A stretch of DNA of 64,000 nt from Pycnococcus provasolii (Eukaryota > Chlorophyta > Pseudoscourfieldiophyceae > Pseudoscourfieldiales > Pycnococcaceae): positions 62,001 to 126,000 of the forward strand of contig OW568881.1 in the NCBI GenBank assembly GCA_938743325.2, read 5' to 3'. Below the pieces are notes generated by a model. It ran no database searches. It was not told the DNA's origin and worked only from the letters and a program-made list of their open reading frames with translations. Position 1 is the first letter of the stretch. Each line of letters opens with the position of its first letter. A program made the position numbers and the translations under genes. This document shows positions 27,724-35,296 of this stretch, piece by piece.

Positions 27724-28155
27724 TGGTTTTGTTACAAAAGGTAAATATTTATTTGTCACCTTAACATCGGACACCCTCGTATTCTCGCAAACTCGAGAAT
27801 ATCGTCCGCCCCACTCTCGGCTGCGTTAGCTGCGGTCCACTCGTCCCACGGGAACTTCATTTCGCGCGCAAGTTGCAGCACGTCGAGACGCGCGTTCGCC
27901 GCGGCGCAGGCGCACACGTGTTCGTTCATGGGAACGTTCAGTGCCAGCTTGGCCCACGTGAGGAGCTCCGGCGTGCGTGTGATTGCGATGGTGTGTGTTT
28001 TGACGGGTCGGTTTGAGCAAGCGAGCGCGTCGCGGCACGTGAGCGCGAACGCGGTGCGGTCGTACGCGTGCACGTACGGCGCGACGCAGCGCAGGATTGT
28101 GTGCAAGTTGATGTCGTTGAACCCAGAGGCTGAAGAGCAGGAATTGGAATTGGAG
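26961..28155. repeat. 1.2-kb direct repeat, copy 1 (GST plus ankyrin-like gene)
   Basis: Matches 29689-30884 at about 99.5% (a handful of substitutions and one A insertion in the 32-bp convergent spacer). It starts within GST codon ~43 ('ggtgtgggcggg') and ends in the N-terminal codons of the ankyrin-like gene ('ggaattggaattggag'). Confidence 0.95.
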
Positions 28156-28160
28156 AACAT
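27756..28160 (-). CDS. Ankyrin-repeat-like protein, copy 1
   Basis: 134 residues from the ATG at 28160. Residues ~17-50 (LHTILRCVAPYVHAYDRTAF, then LTCRDA) look like an F-box-like or zinc-free helical lead-in. The remainder holds two degenerate ankyrin-type units. ACAAANARLDVLQLAREMKF-PWDEWT and ANAAESGADDILEFARIRGC follow the 'CAxANGHLDVLQWAREnGCPWDEwT' pattern common in algal, stramenopile and giant-virus ankyrin families. A binding or adaptor role is likely for such proteins, but the partner is unknown. It is short for the family, which often has many more repeats, so it may be a trimmed member. A TTACA (TGTAA on its strand) lies about 20 bp past its stop. Confidence 0.65.
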   Translation of the reverse strand: MFSNSNSCSSASGFNDINLHTILRCVAPYVHAYDRTAFALTCRDALACSNRPVKTHTIAITRTPELLTWAKLALNVPMNEHVCACAAANARLDVLQLAREMKFPWDEWTAANAAESGADDILEFARIRGCPMLR

Positions 28161-28490
28161 GCTGTGAGGAACGACGAACACGTGTGTACAGTACTATTTG
28201 TAAAGTACCATAAGGTAAATGTATTTCACTTGTAACTTGTGCGATGACTTTGTTCCTCAAAAACGCGTGTAAGTACCCTATTCATAAGACTACTGTGCGT
28301 GTATTTTTGGCATAAAACGCGTACTGTACTGTATTGCAGTAATACAGATTACATACAGTACACTGGTCACAGTTCTTGTTGCCTTGACAAGTGCCGGGTC
28401 CCCTTGATCTTGTTGGAAGCAGCGGAGTTTGCCGATTAATCTCGATTACAAATGGTCGATGTAAAAATAAGCGAGGCGTGACGCGGGGAG
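28161..28490. other. AT-richer intergenic stretch with TACAGTAC motifs
   Basis: 330 bp upstream of the first ankyrin-like gene. It contains TACAGTAC at 28187-28194, its reverse complement at 28321-28328, and another copy at 28354-28361. It has lower GC than its surroundings. No gene is seen. Confidence 0.5.
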
Positions 28491-29033
28491 TCAGAGCACA
28501 CGGGCGCGCGCCGCTTCGAACCACGACGCGAAATCGAAGCCATCGGGTAATTTATCGCTTTTGCTGCCGTTCGTTGGCGCGTCGAGGTACTGTAAATTTG
28601 TGTAATGGAAGCAGATTCGCTGGTGCTCGGGAATAGAGAAATCGAACGCCGCGCACGGAATTATGTGATCGACGACGATTTTGACACCCTCGTCGCGGAG
28701 CGTGCGAACTTCGGGCGACATCGTGCGTTCGAGGTGCTCGAGGAGTTCGTCGGGCGTACATCCGATGAGTTCCAGCGTTTTTGCAGCCTTTGATTTGCCT
28801 TTGAGTGCTTTTTCGAGACGGTTGCGACAGTTTTTCAATAATCGAAAGGCGTCGTCTGTTTGTAAACGGTTCCGTTTGTACTGTACTTGGTATGCGATTC
28901 TTTTATGTCTGTTCTCTTGATAGCCGTCTTTGTGTTTTTCATAGTGTTGCTTCTGTCGTGCTAATATCTTGTCTTTGTTTTCTTCATAGTGTTGCTTCTG
29001 GCATTGCGCACATGTCGATTTTAATCCGTCGCG
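28491..29033 (-). pseudogene. HNH endonuclease-family fragment (giant-virus/phage-type), 5' end missing
   Basis: Read on the minus strand. The upstream part has a zinc-ribbon remnant (STCAQCQKQHYE), then two charged QKQHYE units with Asn-Lys-rich spacing, as in the 'CxxCxxxY..NKDKI' repeats of algal-virus and phage HNH proteins. The downstream part has FRLLKNCRNRLEKALKGKSK, LELIGCTPDELLEHLE, the catalytic DHIIPCAAFD and the HYTNLQ segment. It is treated here as a fossil. The N-terminal half of the zinc ribbon and a start are absent, because the sequence stops at the junction with the inverted-repeat arm. It looks broken, with about one major truncation. Whether the source was a virus or a free-standing mobile nuclease is unclear. 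Confidence 0.72.
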
Positions 29034-29042
29034 TTACTCCTC

Positions 29043-29658
29043 GCCAGAAGAAGGCCCGCACAACAAATCCACGTGAACGCCGGTCTGGTACGCCGGGACA
29101 CAATCCTTCGGCAGTGCGTCTCGACCGACAGTGCGGCTTCCAATCACGACGCCGTCGTAGTACCCATCGACGTTTGTGTGATTGGAAGCGTGCCTTCTCC
29201 ACCACGACACCTGCTGTTGCGTCGGCTTGGTCGCGGCGCGCAAGTCTTTTATTTCCACTCCTTCGTCGCTGCTGAGAACTGTCCTTGCTATCGCTGTTTG
29301 GTTGTTAGAATGAAAAACATTTGGATTCATGAAAGGCGCTTAAAGAGCACCGGTCGTCGTCGAAGAAAAAGAAGAAGGAATGAAGAATGTTAGAGAGATT
29401 ACAAGGTAAAAGGGGTGGTTGTCTACGTGTACTTTGTTTGTTTGGGGTGGCGCGGTGCGCTGTGCGACGCGGCGTGACAATGGCGCCATTGCTTTCGTTG
29501 CTCAAACTGAAGTACACAACACAAAACCTCCGTTATGAATGTGGAAGGGTAGTTGGTCCGGGAGGCCCGCCTTTGTGTTCCGACCGGGATCCCCACCTGG
29601 CAGCCTGGGGACGACCCCCTTGTCCTCACTACAGATAGACAAAGATTTAGCCTCACCT
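29043..29658 (-). repeat. 616-bp inverted repeat, arm A' (inverted HCAR promoter)
   Basis: The reverse complement of 26074-26689. In this orientation the HCAR side of the shared promoter points at GST copy 2, and the first HCAR-type ATG (29539) lies upstream of and out of frame with the GST2 start. The arm ends at 'cctcacct' only 23 bp before the GST2 ATG. Its other end abuts the HNH fragment. Confidence 0.93.
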
Positions 29659-29680
29659 GTCATTTTCATCTCTCATCAGC

Positions 29681-30451
29681 ATGGCGGCGGTGTGGGCGGG
29701 GGACCCGTCGTCGATGGGTGGCACGTTCGGCGCTGTGAACCAGCCGACAGCCGGGGCGCGATTCGTCGCGCCGCTTCCAGTGGGCAAAAAGCCGTTACAG
29801 CTCTACAGCCTAGGAACGCCAAACGGGCAAAAGGTTACCATCATGCTTTACGAGTGTCTGCTTGACGATAAGTTTGACAGCTGGGAAATCAACATAGGAC
29901 AGCTGCACCAATTTAGCAGCGGTTTTGTGGACGTCAACCCGAACTCGAAGATACCGGCGCTGACAGACGCGGACGGTCCGGGTGGAAACAATGTGAACGT
30001 CTTTGAAACAGGTTCGATCCTTCTTTACTTGGCAGAGAAGACAGGCAAGTTCATTCCCACGGACCCGGTGAAGAGAATCGAGTGCATGAACTGGCTTATG
30101 TGGAACATGGGAACCGCGCCGTACTTGGGACAGTTTGGACACTTCTACAAGTACGCGCCCGTGCACATTGAGTACGGCGTCGACCGATATGCCATGGAGG
30201 CGAAGCGAATCGTCGACGTGCTCGACCACCTCCTCGAGAATAGGCAGTTCATCGTGGGAGAGGAGGTGACCATCGCGGACTTTGCGATATTCCCGTGGGT
30301 CGTTTGTCTCCTCCGAGGTTACAACGCAGGCGTGTTCCTGAAGCTTGACTCGTACACGCACGTGAAAGCTTGGTGTGACCGCATGATGAGTCGTCCGAAC
30401 GTTCGACGAGGTATGCAGCACTCGTACGGCAAGTGGGATCCGAACAAGTAA
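29681..30451 (+). CDS. Glutathione S-transferase, YghU/Ure2p-like, copy 2
   Basis: 256 residues from the ATG at 29681. From residue ~4 onward the protein is identical to copy 1: the few base differences (such as gtc/gtg in the AVNQP codon and ctg/ctt in the MLYE region) are silent. It lacks the first ~40 residues of copy 1 and starts MAAVWAGDPSS, so it has the length of bacterial YghU and probably stays in the cytosol. Directly upstream is the inverted HCAR promoter arm, so it is likely expressed from the HCAR-facing side of that promoter. The sequence 'tcattttcatctctcatcag' just before the ATG also resembles an intron acceptor, leaving open a spliced 5' leader. The downstream convergent ankyrin-like gene is duplicated with it. 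Confidence 0.9.
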   Translation: MAAVWAGDPSSMGGTFGAVNQPTAGARFVAPLPVGKKPLQLYSLGTPNGQKVTIMLYECLLDDKFDSWEINIGQLHQFSSGFVDVNPNSKIPALTDADGPGGNNVNVFETGSILLYLAEKTGKFIPTDPVKRIECMNWLMWNMGTAPYLGQFGHFYKYAPVHIEYGVDRYAMEAKRIVDVLDHLLENRQFIVGEEVTIADFAIFPWVVCLLRGYNAGVFLKLDSYTHVKAWCDRMMSRPNVRRGMQHSYGKWDPNK

Positions 30452-30884
30452 TGGTTTTGTTACAAAAAGGTAAATATTTATTTGTCACCTTAACATCGGA
30501 CACCCTCGTATTCTCGCAAACTCGAGAATATCGTCCGCCCCACTCTCGGCTGCGTTAGCTGCGGTCCACTCGTCCCACGGGAACTTCATTTCGCGCGCAA
30601 GTTGCAGCACGTCGAGACGCGCGTTCGCCGCGGCGCAGGCGCACACGTGTTCGTTCATGGGAACGTTCAGTGCCAGCTTGGCCCACGTGAGGAGCTCCGG
30701 CGTGCGTGTGATTGCGATGGTGTGTGTTTTGACGGGTCGGTTTGAGCAAGCGAGCGCGTCGCGGCACGTGAGCGCGAACGCGGTGCGGTCGTACGCGTGC
30801 ACGTACGGCGCGACGCAGCGCAGGATTGTGTGCAAGTTGATGTCGTTGAACCCAGAGGCTGAAGAGCAGGAATTGGAATTGGAG
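29689..30884. repeat. 1.2-kb direct repeat, copy 2 (GST plus ankyrin-like gene)
   Basis: The second copy of 26961-28155, in the same orientation. Both outer edges differ from copy 1. The left is joined to the inverted HCAR promoter, and the right replaces the first codons and promoter of the ankyrin-like gene. Its protein-level identity and silent changes point to a recent event. Confidence 0.95.
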
Positions 30885-30961
30885 TCATGGCCGTCAATGG
30901 ACAAATCTGCACCTGCACCTGCATCTGCAACATCCGTCGGTGGCTGTTCCGCCAACATCAT
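30485..30961 (-). CDS. Ankyrin-repeat-like protein, copy 2, with a different N-terminus
   Basis: 158 residues from the ATG at 30961. From SNSNSCSSASG onward it is identical to copy 1 at 27756-28160. The first ~25 residues (MMLAEQPPTDVADAGAGAD) are new. They come from the other side of the duplication breakpoint, so one of the two copies is a chimera. The frame is open much further upstream, but only as Phe/Gly/Val low complexity from the AC-rich tract, which is not believed to be coding. The function is as uncertain as for copy 1. It is convergent with GST2 (33-bp spacer), mirroring the first locus. Confidence 0.65.
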   Translation of the reverse strand: MMLAEQPPTDVADAGAGADLSIDGHDSNSNSCSSASGFNDINLHTILRCVAPYVHAYDRTAFALTCRDALACSNRPVKTHTIAITRTPELLTWAKLALNVPMNEHVCACAAANARLDVLQLAREMKFPWDEWTAANAAESGADDILEFARIRGCPMLR

Positions 30962-31494
30962 GAAACACAAAAGGAGCACAATCTCAAATGAACCAAATGA
31001 TGAAGAATGGCCACAAACAAACAAACAAATCACCACAAACAAAACATACCCAAAACCAACTTCGCAAAAAAACACAAACGAAAACCCCCAAACCAAACCA
31101 AACCCCCAAACAAACGAAACCCCCAAACCAAACCCCGAGATGCAAGCAGATGCTGAAAGCCTGAAATTGTTCTGAACGATTGGCACAGGGCAAAAAAAGC
31201 AAAAAAAATTAAAAAAAACCCTGGCGAGAAGAGGAAAACCCCCTCCCCCCAGGCCGCCTGTTGACCTCCGGTCGACTCGGACATTCGCTGGGAGCAGGGG
31301 ACCCGGTATTCGCCCGCCCTATCCTCCCACTATCCGCAGCGTCCACGTGGGACCGACAAATCCCCTTTTACCTCAAGGCAACGCGCATCCGCTTTTCTTT
31401 CGTTCTGTGGCAGTGCTCACTGTCCTTGGCGTATTCGTTCGCTCTTTGTTAGCCGTTTGTCTTGGCGTCGTTGGTTGGGTTGTGTCGTTTGAGT
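30962..31494. promoter_or_regulatory. Divergent region between ankyrin-like copy 2 and SNF4, with strand-asymmetric AC tract
   Basis: About 533 bp. From about 31011 to 31140 the plus strand is almost only A and C. It has four C-runs of four or five (31086-31090, 31104-31108, 31121-31125, 31134-31137), which are G-runs on the minus strand. Next come A-runs and a C/G-rich stretch, then the SNF4 leader. No gene is supported. Confidence 0.6.
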
Positions 31495-31571
31495 ATGGCG
31501 TCCAAGCCCTCTCCTGGTGGTCCTGGTGGTCCTGGTGCTCCTGGTCCTCCTGATGGGAGTGCACAGGCGGC

Positions 31572-31602
<31 letters not shown>

Positions 31603-33579
31603 CTGGCGAACAACGTCGATGCCGCGAATGCTGCAGCAGCAGCACAACAACAGCAGCAGCAGCAACAGCAAACACAGCAGCAGCAAGGAACGCCGGGCGC
31701 GCCGCAGCCTGAAGACCTCATACCCACGAAGTTCGTATGGACGTACGGGGGAAGACAAGTGCACGTCTGCGGGTCATTCAGCGCATGGACCGAGGCGGTG
31801 CCGCTCACGTGGGAAGCGCACCCGGAACACGCCGCGCAAGGATGCTTCGCCGTTGTCATACCGCTTGTGCCAGGATACCACCAGTTCAAGTACATCGTAG
31901 ACAACGAGTGGCGACACGACCCCGCGAGGCCGCACCTGCCAGACCCAAACGGACACCTCAACAACTGGGTGTTCCTCAAAAGGCCGGACAACACCGCGGC
32001 GGCGTACACGCAGCAGCACATGGTGCCGCCACCTGGCATGCAGCACGCAGCGGCGGCAGCCGCAGCTGCCGCGGCGCAGGGGGGTGGGATGGACTGGCAG
32101 TCCGACCCACAGGCGGCAGCCGCCGCAGCCGCCGCAGCCGCCGCCGCCGCGGGCTTCCAGATGCAGCAGCAACCTGGGTCTCCAGGCCCAAACTCCTTCC
32201 CCGTGCCCCCTCCGCAACCCGCGGTGGCGCTGGAACTGACCAAGCAAAAGATCACCGAGTGCCTGTGCAGAAGCACGGCATACGAGCTGCTGCCCGAAAG
32301 TGGGAAGGTGATGGTGCTCGACACAACGCTGCCGGTGAGGCGCGCGCTGCACGCGCTGCACGACCACGGCGTGAATGGTGCGCCGCTTTGGGACGCAAGC
32401 GCTGGTCGCTTCGTCGGCGTCATGGCCGCCTCCGACTTTATACTCGTCATGCACCGCCTGAAGACGTTCGCGGAGGAGACGGGAGGCGCGCTGAGCGATG
32501 CAGAGATGGACCAACTCACCATTGCGGAGTGGCGCACGATGCGCCCAAGCGTTGCCGAAAACGCCGCGCAGGCACGCGCCGCGCTGCTCAAGGCGCACGG
32601 ATTTGCGCCGCAGAGCAGCGACGGGTCGTCGCCAGCGCCACATGGTGCAGGACTGCCACCACTCATCGCCGTTCGGCCGGATGACACGCTGCAGACTGTC
32701 TCGCTTGCGCTGCTTCGCTCGGGATTTGACAGCATTCCCGTACTAAGCCGCGACGACGGCGGTATTATTGGAGGGGGAAGCTCAGACGGCAAGAGTGGGA
32801 GTAGCGGCGGCGGCGGCGGCGGCGGTGGCGGCGGCGCAGGGGAAGGCGCGTCGCTCATCGAAGCAGCAGGCGCTGCACCCTCGCCATCGAGCGTTCTGCC
32901 CCCCGACACAGGGGGGGAGCTTCTTCTGCACAACGCCACGCTGCCCTGTATCCTGTCTGCGGTGGTGCGCGCGTTCCGATCACACGCCGCGGCGCTACCG
33001 CTCATGGGCCATCCCCTAGAGCTCGTGCGCAATCAGCTCGGAAGGTGGGTGTCCGGCCTCGATCCGCCAAGCGCCGAGGCTGGTGCGCTTCCGGTCGTCA
33101 GCACGAAGAGCGAGCTGCGCGTCGCCACGCCGGAAACGCCTCTACCGCTCGTGCTTGCTTGGCTCAGCGAGCCTGACGGACCGGGCGCGGTGCCGGTGGT
33201 GGACAAGGCGACGGGCGCTCTCGTCGATGTGTACAGTCGCTCGGACATATTGAGCTTGGCGCACGGCGGCGCGTACGGCGCGCTGCAGAGCCAGTGGGAC
33301 AGCAGCACCGTCTCGCACGCGCTCTCGCTCGCACACGGAAGCATGCACAGCCGCGCGGCGTCGACTGGTGCACTGAGTGGCTCAACGGACCCGAGCGGCA
33401 TGGACAAGGCGGCATTAGCAGCGCGACAGACGATCACCGTGACGCGAGCAGAACCGCTGCGACGCATTGTTGACCGCCTTGCGCTGCCCGGTGTACGGCG
33501 CGTCGTCGTGGTGTCCGCCACGAATGCCGTCGAGGGCCTTGTCACAGACCGTGACTTGTCAGCACTGCTCTTCGCGTGA
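31495..33579 (+). CDS. SNF4: AMPK/SnRK1 beta-gamma subunit (plant SNF4 type)
   Basis: 694 residues from the ATG at 31495. After a Pro/Gly leader and poly-Gln tracts, residues ~75-165 form a CBM48/AMPK-beta glycogen-binding domain: FVWTYGGRQVHVCGSFSAW, then GYHQFKYIVDNEWRHDP. An Ala/Gln-rich linker leads to four CBS repeats: CRSTAYELLPESGKVMVLD (CBS1), LPPLIAVRPDDTLQTVSLAL (CBS2, interrupted by a long Gly/Ser insert), LRVATPETPLPLVLAWL with VDVYSRSDILSLA (CBS3), and ITVTRAEPLRRIVDRL with GLVTDRDLSALLF (CBS4). The CBM-plus-CBS fusion is specific to the green lineage, where it forms the gamma subunit of the energy-sensing SnRK1 kinase. The Gly insert and poly-Gln runs are unusual embellishments. 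A 60-bp dispersed element follows almost directly after the stop. Confidence 0.92.
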
Positions 33580-33583
33580 TGAG

Positions 33584-33643
33584 GTGAATGGTGTGAATAG
33601 ACGACCGATGGACAAAGTAAAGTACACTCCATTACTGAACGAG
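33584..33643. repeat. 60-bp dispersed element, copy 2
   Basis: Begins four bases after the SNF4 stop and fills most of the 78-bp gap between the convergent SNF4 and TAM41 genes. It shares 'ggacaaagtaaagtacactc' and flanking bases with 14497-14557. Position at gene 3' ends in both cases suggests a role in 3' processing, or a transposed short repeat. Confidence 0.7.
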
Positions 33644-33657
33644 AAAATCACAGCCCT

Positions 33658-34953
33658 TTAGCGTCTTGCGAGCGCTTTAGATACCTTTTTCCACATGTAA
33701 GGAGCCCATCTACTCCCAGCAGCGATGGCATTAGCGAACGTTTGATTTGAGCTTGAACTCTTCGTGATGTTCACGAGCGCACTCTGCACGAGGCTGCCCG
33801 CCTTGCCACTCTGAGCGACAGTGATGGCGAGTGCGCGTGCCGCCTTCGACGATTCCGCCACCGCGTCTTGAGAAGGCGCTTCGTCGTCGCCGTACACGGC
33901 ATCGCGTGCATGAGGAGGAAATGCGTGCGGCGGCGCGGCGTAGAGAGCTTCGCTCCACCCCGTGGTGGCCTTTGCCACCTCCGTTCCCTTGGACCCCGCT
34001 TGGTACATCATAGAATGCTCACGCGCACTGATGCACATGTCGATGAGAGCGTGCTGTGGCAGGCACATAAGGAGAGCGGCATTCGCATTCGGCGACGCAT
34101 CCTGCGTCCACGTTTCCCCGCTCTGCGTGAGGTTTGCACGACGATAGATTTCCGGTCGTTCGTGCTTGCTGTACACGTCGAGAAGTTCCTGCATACTTCC
34201 CAACGTGATGTCGTGCACCTTTGTCGGCCGTTCCGCGAACGGCACGCCCATTCGCACGTCCCCGCTGTACGACAGCCCAACGATGGTCTGCAGCAGTTCG
34301 TGCGTGGTGAACGTGCGCGGCAGCTGCAGGAGCGCCGCCGCAAGCGCGGCGTCGCGGTTGAAGTCGATGGCGGTGTTGATTGCGGACACGGAGTTTGGCG
34401 ACGCGTCGTCTTGGTGGACTCGTTTCACAGGCTTTTGTAAGCGTCCTGCGGCATACATGTGTCTCCACGTCAGGCAGTCTTCGACGAACGCAGACATGGG
34501 CACGGCGCCGTATTTCACAAACGTCGATTGGTGGTTGACGGGCACCATGGTGTTGAAGTGCACGGAAGTGGTACCGACTTCCGACGCGAGAAAGTCGACG
34601 AACGGCGCGCCGAGGAGCCGACAGAGTCCTGCGTAGTGCCCAGGATTCCTCTTAAGGTTGGCGGCATGCCACGCGCGTGCGTCGTTCGGAGTGATGACGA
34701 GGAAGTCAGTCATCAAGGCGTCTGATGGTGACGGTGACGACGACGCAAGGGAATCGCTGACTTTTGATGACGATGTTGATGTTGCTGACGACTGATGGGA
34801 AGACCCCTGTGGGAAGACGGCGGATCCGTACGCGAACGCCATGCACGTTCCCACAGGGGTCGAGTGTTCTGAGGAGGAGGAGGAGGAGGGTAAGGCGAGC
34901 GAGCTGTACATGCTGACAAGCCTGTAAAGAAGGGAGTCATCAGTGGCGGACAT
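33658..34953 (-). CDS. TAM41: Mitochondrial CDP-diacylglycerol synthase (TAM41/Mmp37)
   Basis: 431 residues from the ATG at 34953. Another ATG at 35052 gives a basic, Pro-rich extension and cannot be excluded. The conserved order of TAM41 is present: TDFLVITPNDARAWHAANLK with RNPGHYAGLCR, VHFNTMVPVN, KYGAVPMSAFVEDCLTWRHM then YAAGRLQKPVK, NRDAALAAALLQLP, ELLQTIVGLSYSGDVRMG, and KVHDITLGSM near the end of the core. TAM41 makes CDP-diacylglycerol on the matrix side of the inner mitochondrial membrane for cardiolipin synthesis. The Ser-rich N-terminal ~90 residues precede the nucleotidyltransferase core and are likely part targeting sequence, part linker. The C-terminal ~90 residues (SEALYAAPPHAFPPHA to the KVSKALARR end) extend beyond yeast Tam41 somewhat. 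The gene is intact. Confidence 0.9.
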   Translation of the reverse strand: MSATDDSLLYRLVSMYSSLALPSSSSSSEHSTPVGTCMAFAYGSAVFPQGSSHQSSATSTSSSKVSDSLASSSPSPSDALMTDFLVITPNDARAWHAANLKRNPGHYAGLCRLLGAPFVDFLASEVGTTSVHFNTMVPVNHQSTFVKYGAVPMSAFVEDCLTWRHMYAAGRLQKPVKRVHQDDASPNSVSAINTAIDFNRDAALAAALLQLPRTFTTHELLQTIVGLSYSGDVRMGVPFAERPTKVHDITLGSMQELLDVYSKHERPEIYRRANLTQSGETWTQDASPNANAALLMCLPQHALIDMCISAREHSMMYQAGSKGTEVAKATTGWSEALYAAPPHAFPPHARDAVYGDDEAPSQDAVAESSKAARALAITVAQSGKAGSLVQSALVNITKSSSSNQTFANAIAAGSRWAPYMWKKVSKALARR

Positions 34954-35296
34954 GACTGACGCCCTGGATCCCAAACGAAAACTACGTATGGTGTGGTATG
35001 GTAGCCTGTTGGAATGTGTGTGGTGTGGAGGGCTTGGCCTTGGGGGGAACATCTTAAAGGCCTCTGAGGGACCGCCTGGGAAAGGGGCCGGTTGGGGATC
35101 CACCCCGGTCCCTTGTCCTTTGGAACCTCTCCTCCCCCTCGGGCATGGTTGGAGATTTGTTGGGTCCAGTATTTGATGTCACGTAGTGAGATGATTACAA
35201 CGGGATTCGTATTAAGAATAGCTCAACGAGGAGCAGCTGCTGATCGCTGTGTTTGATGGCCGCAAGGAACGCGCCCACCCGTTCACACGCCCACGC
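34954..35296. other. Intergenic region between TAM41 and the secreted-protein gene
   Basis: 343 bp holding a G-rich stretch (about 35038-35130) and the probable TAM41 5' leader. No gene is supported other than a possible N-terminal extension of TAM41. Confidence 0.4.

Noticed and set aside
28605-28793. Small plus-strand frame opposite the HNH fragment
   Set aside because: The minus-strand HNH motifs explain this sequence better.
29539-29865. HCAR-type ATG frame running into GST2
   Set aside because: It is in a different frame from GST2 and carries the duplicated HCAR 5' end only. GST2 has its own ATG at 29681.
30962-31186. Upstream extension of ankyrin-like copy 2, rich in Phe, Gly and Val
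   Set aside because: It is read from the AC-only tract, opens with GTG, and has no counterpart in copy 1.
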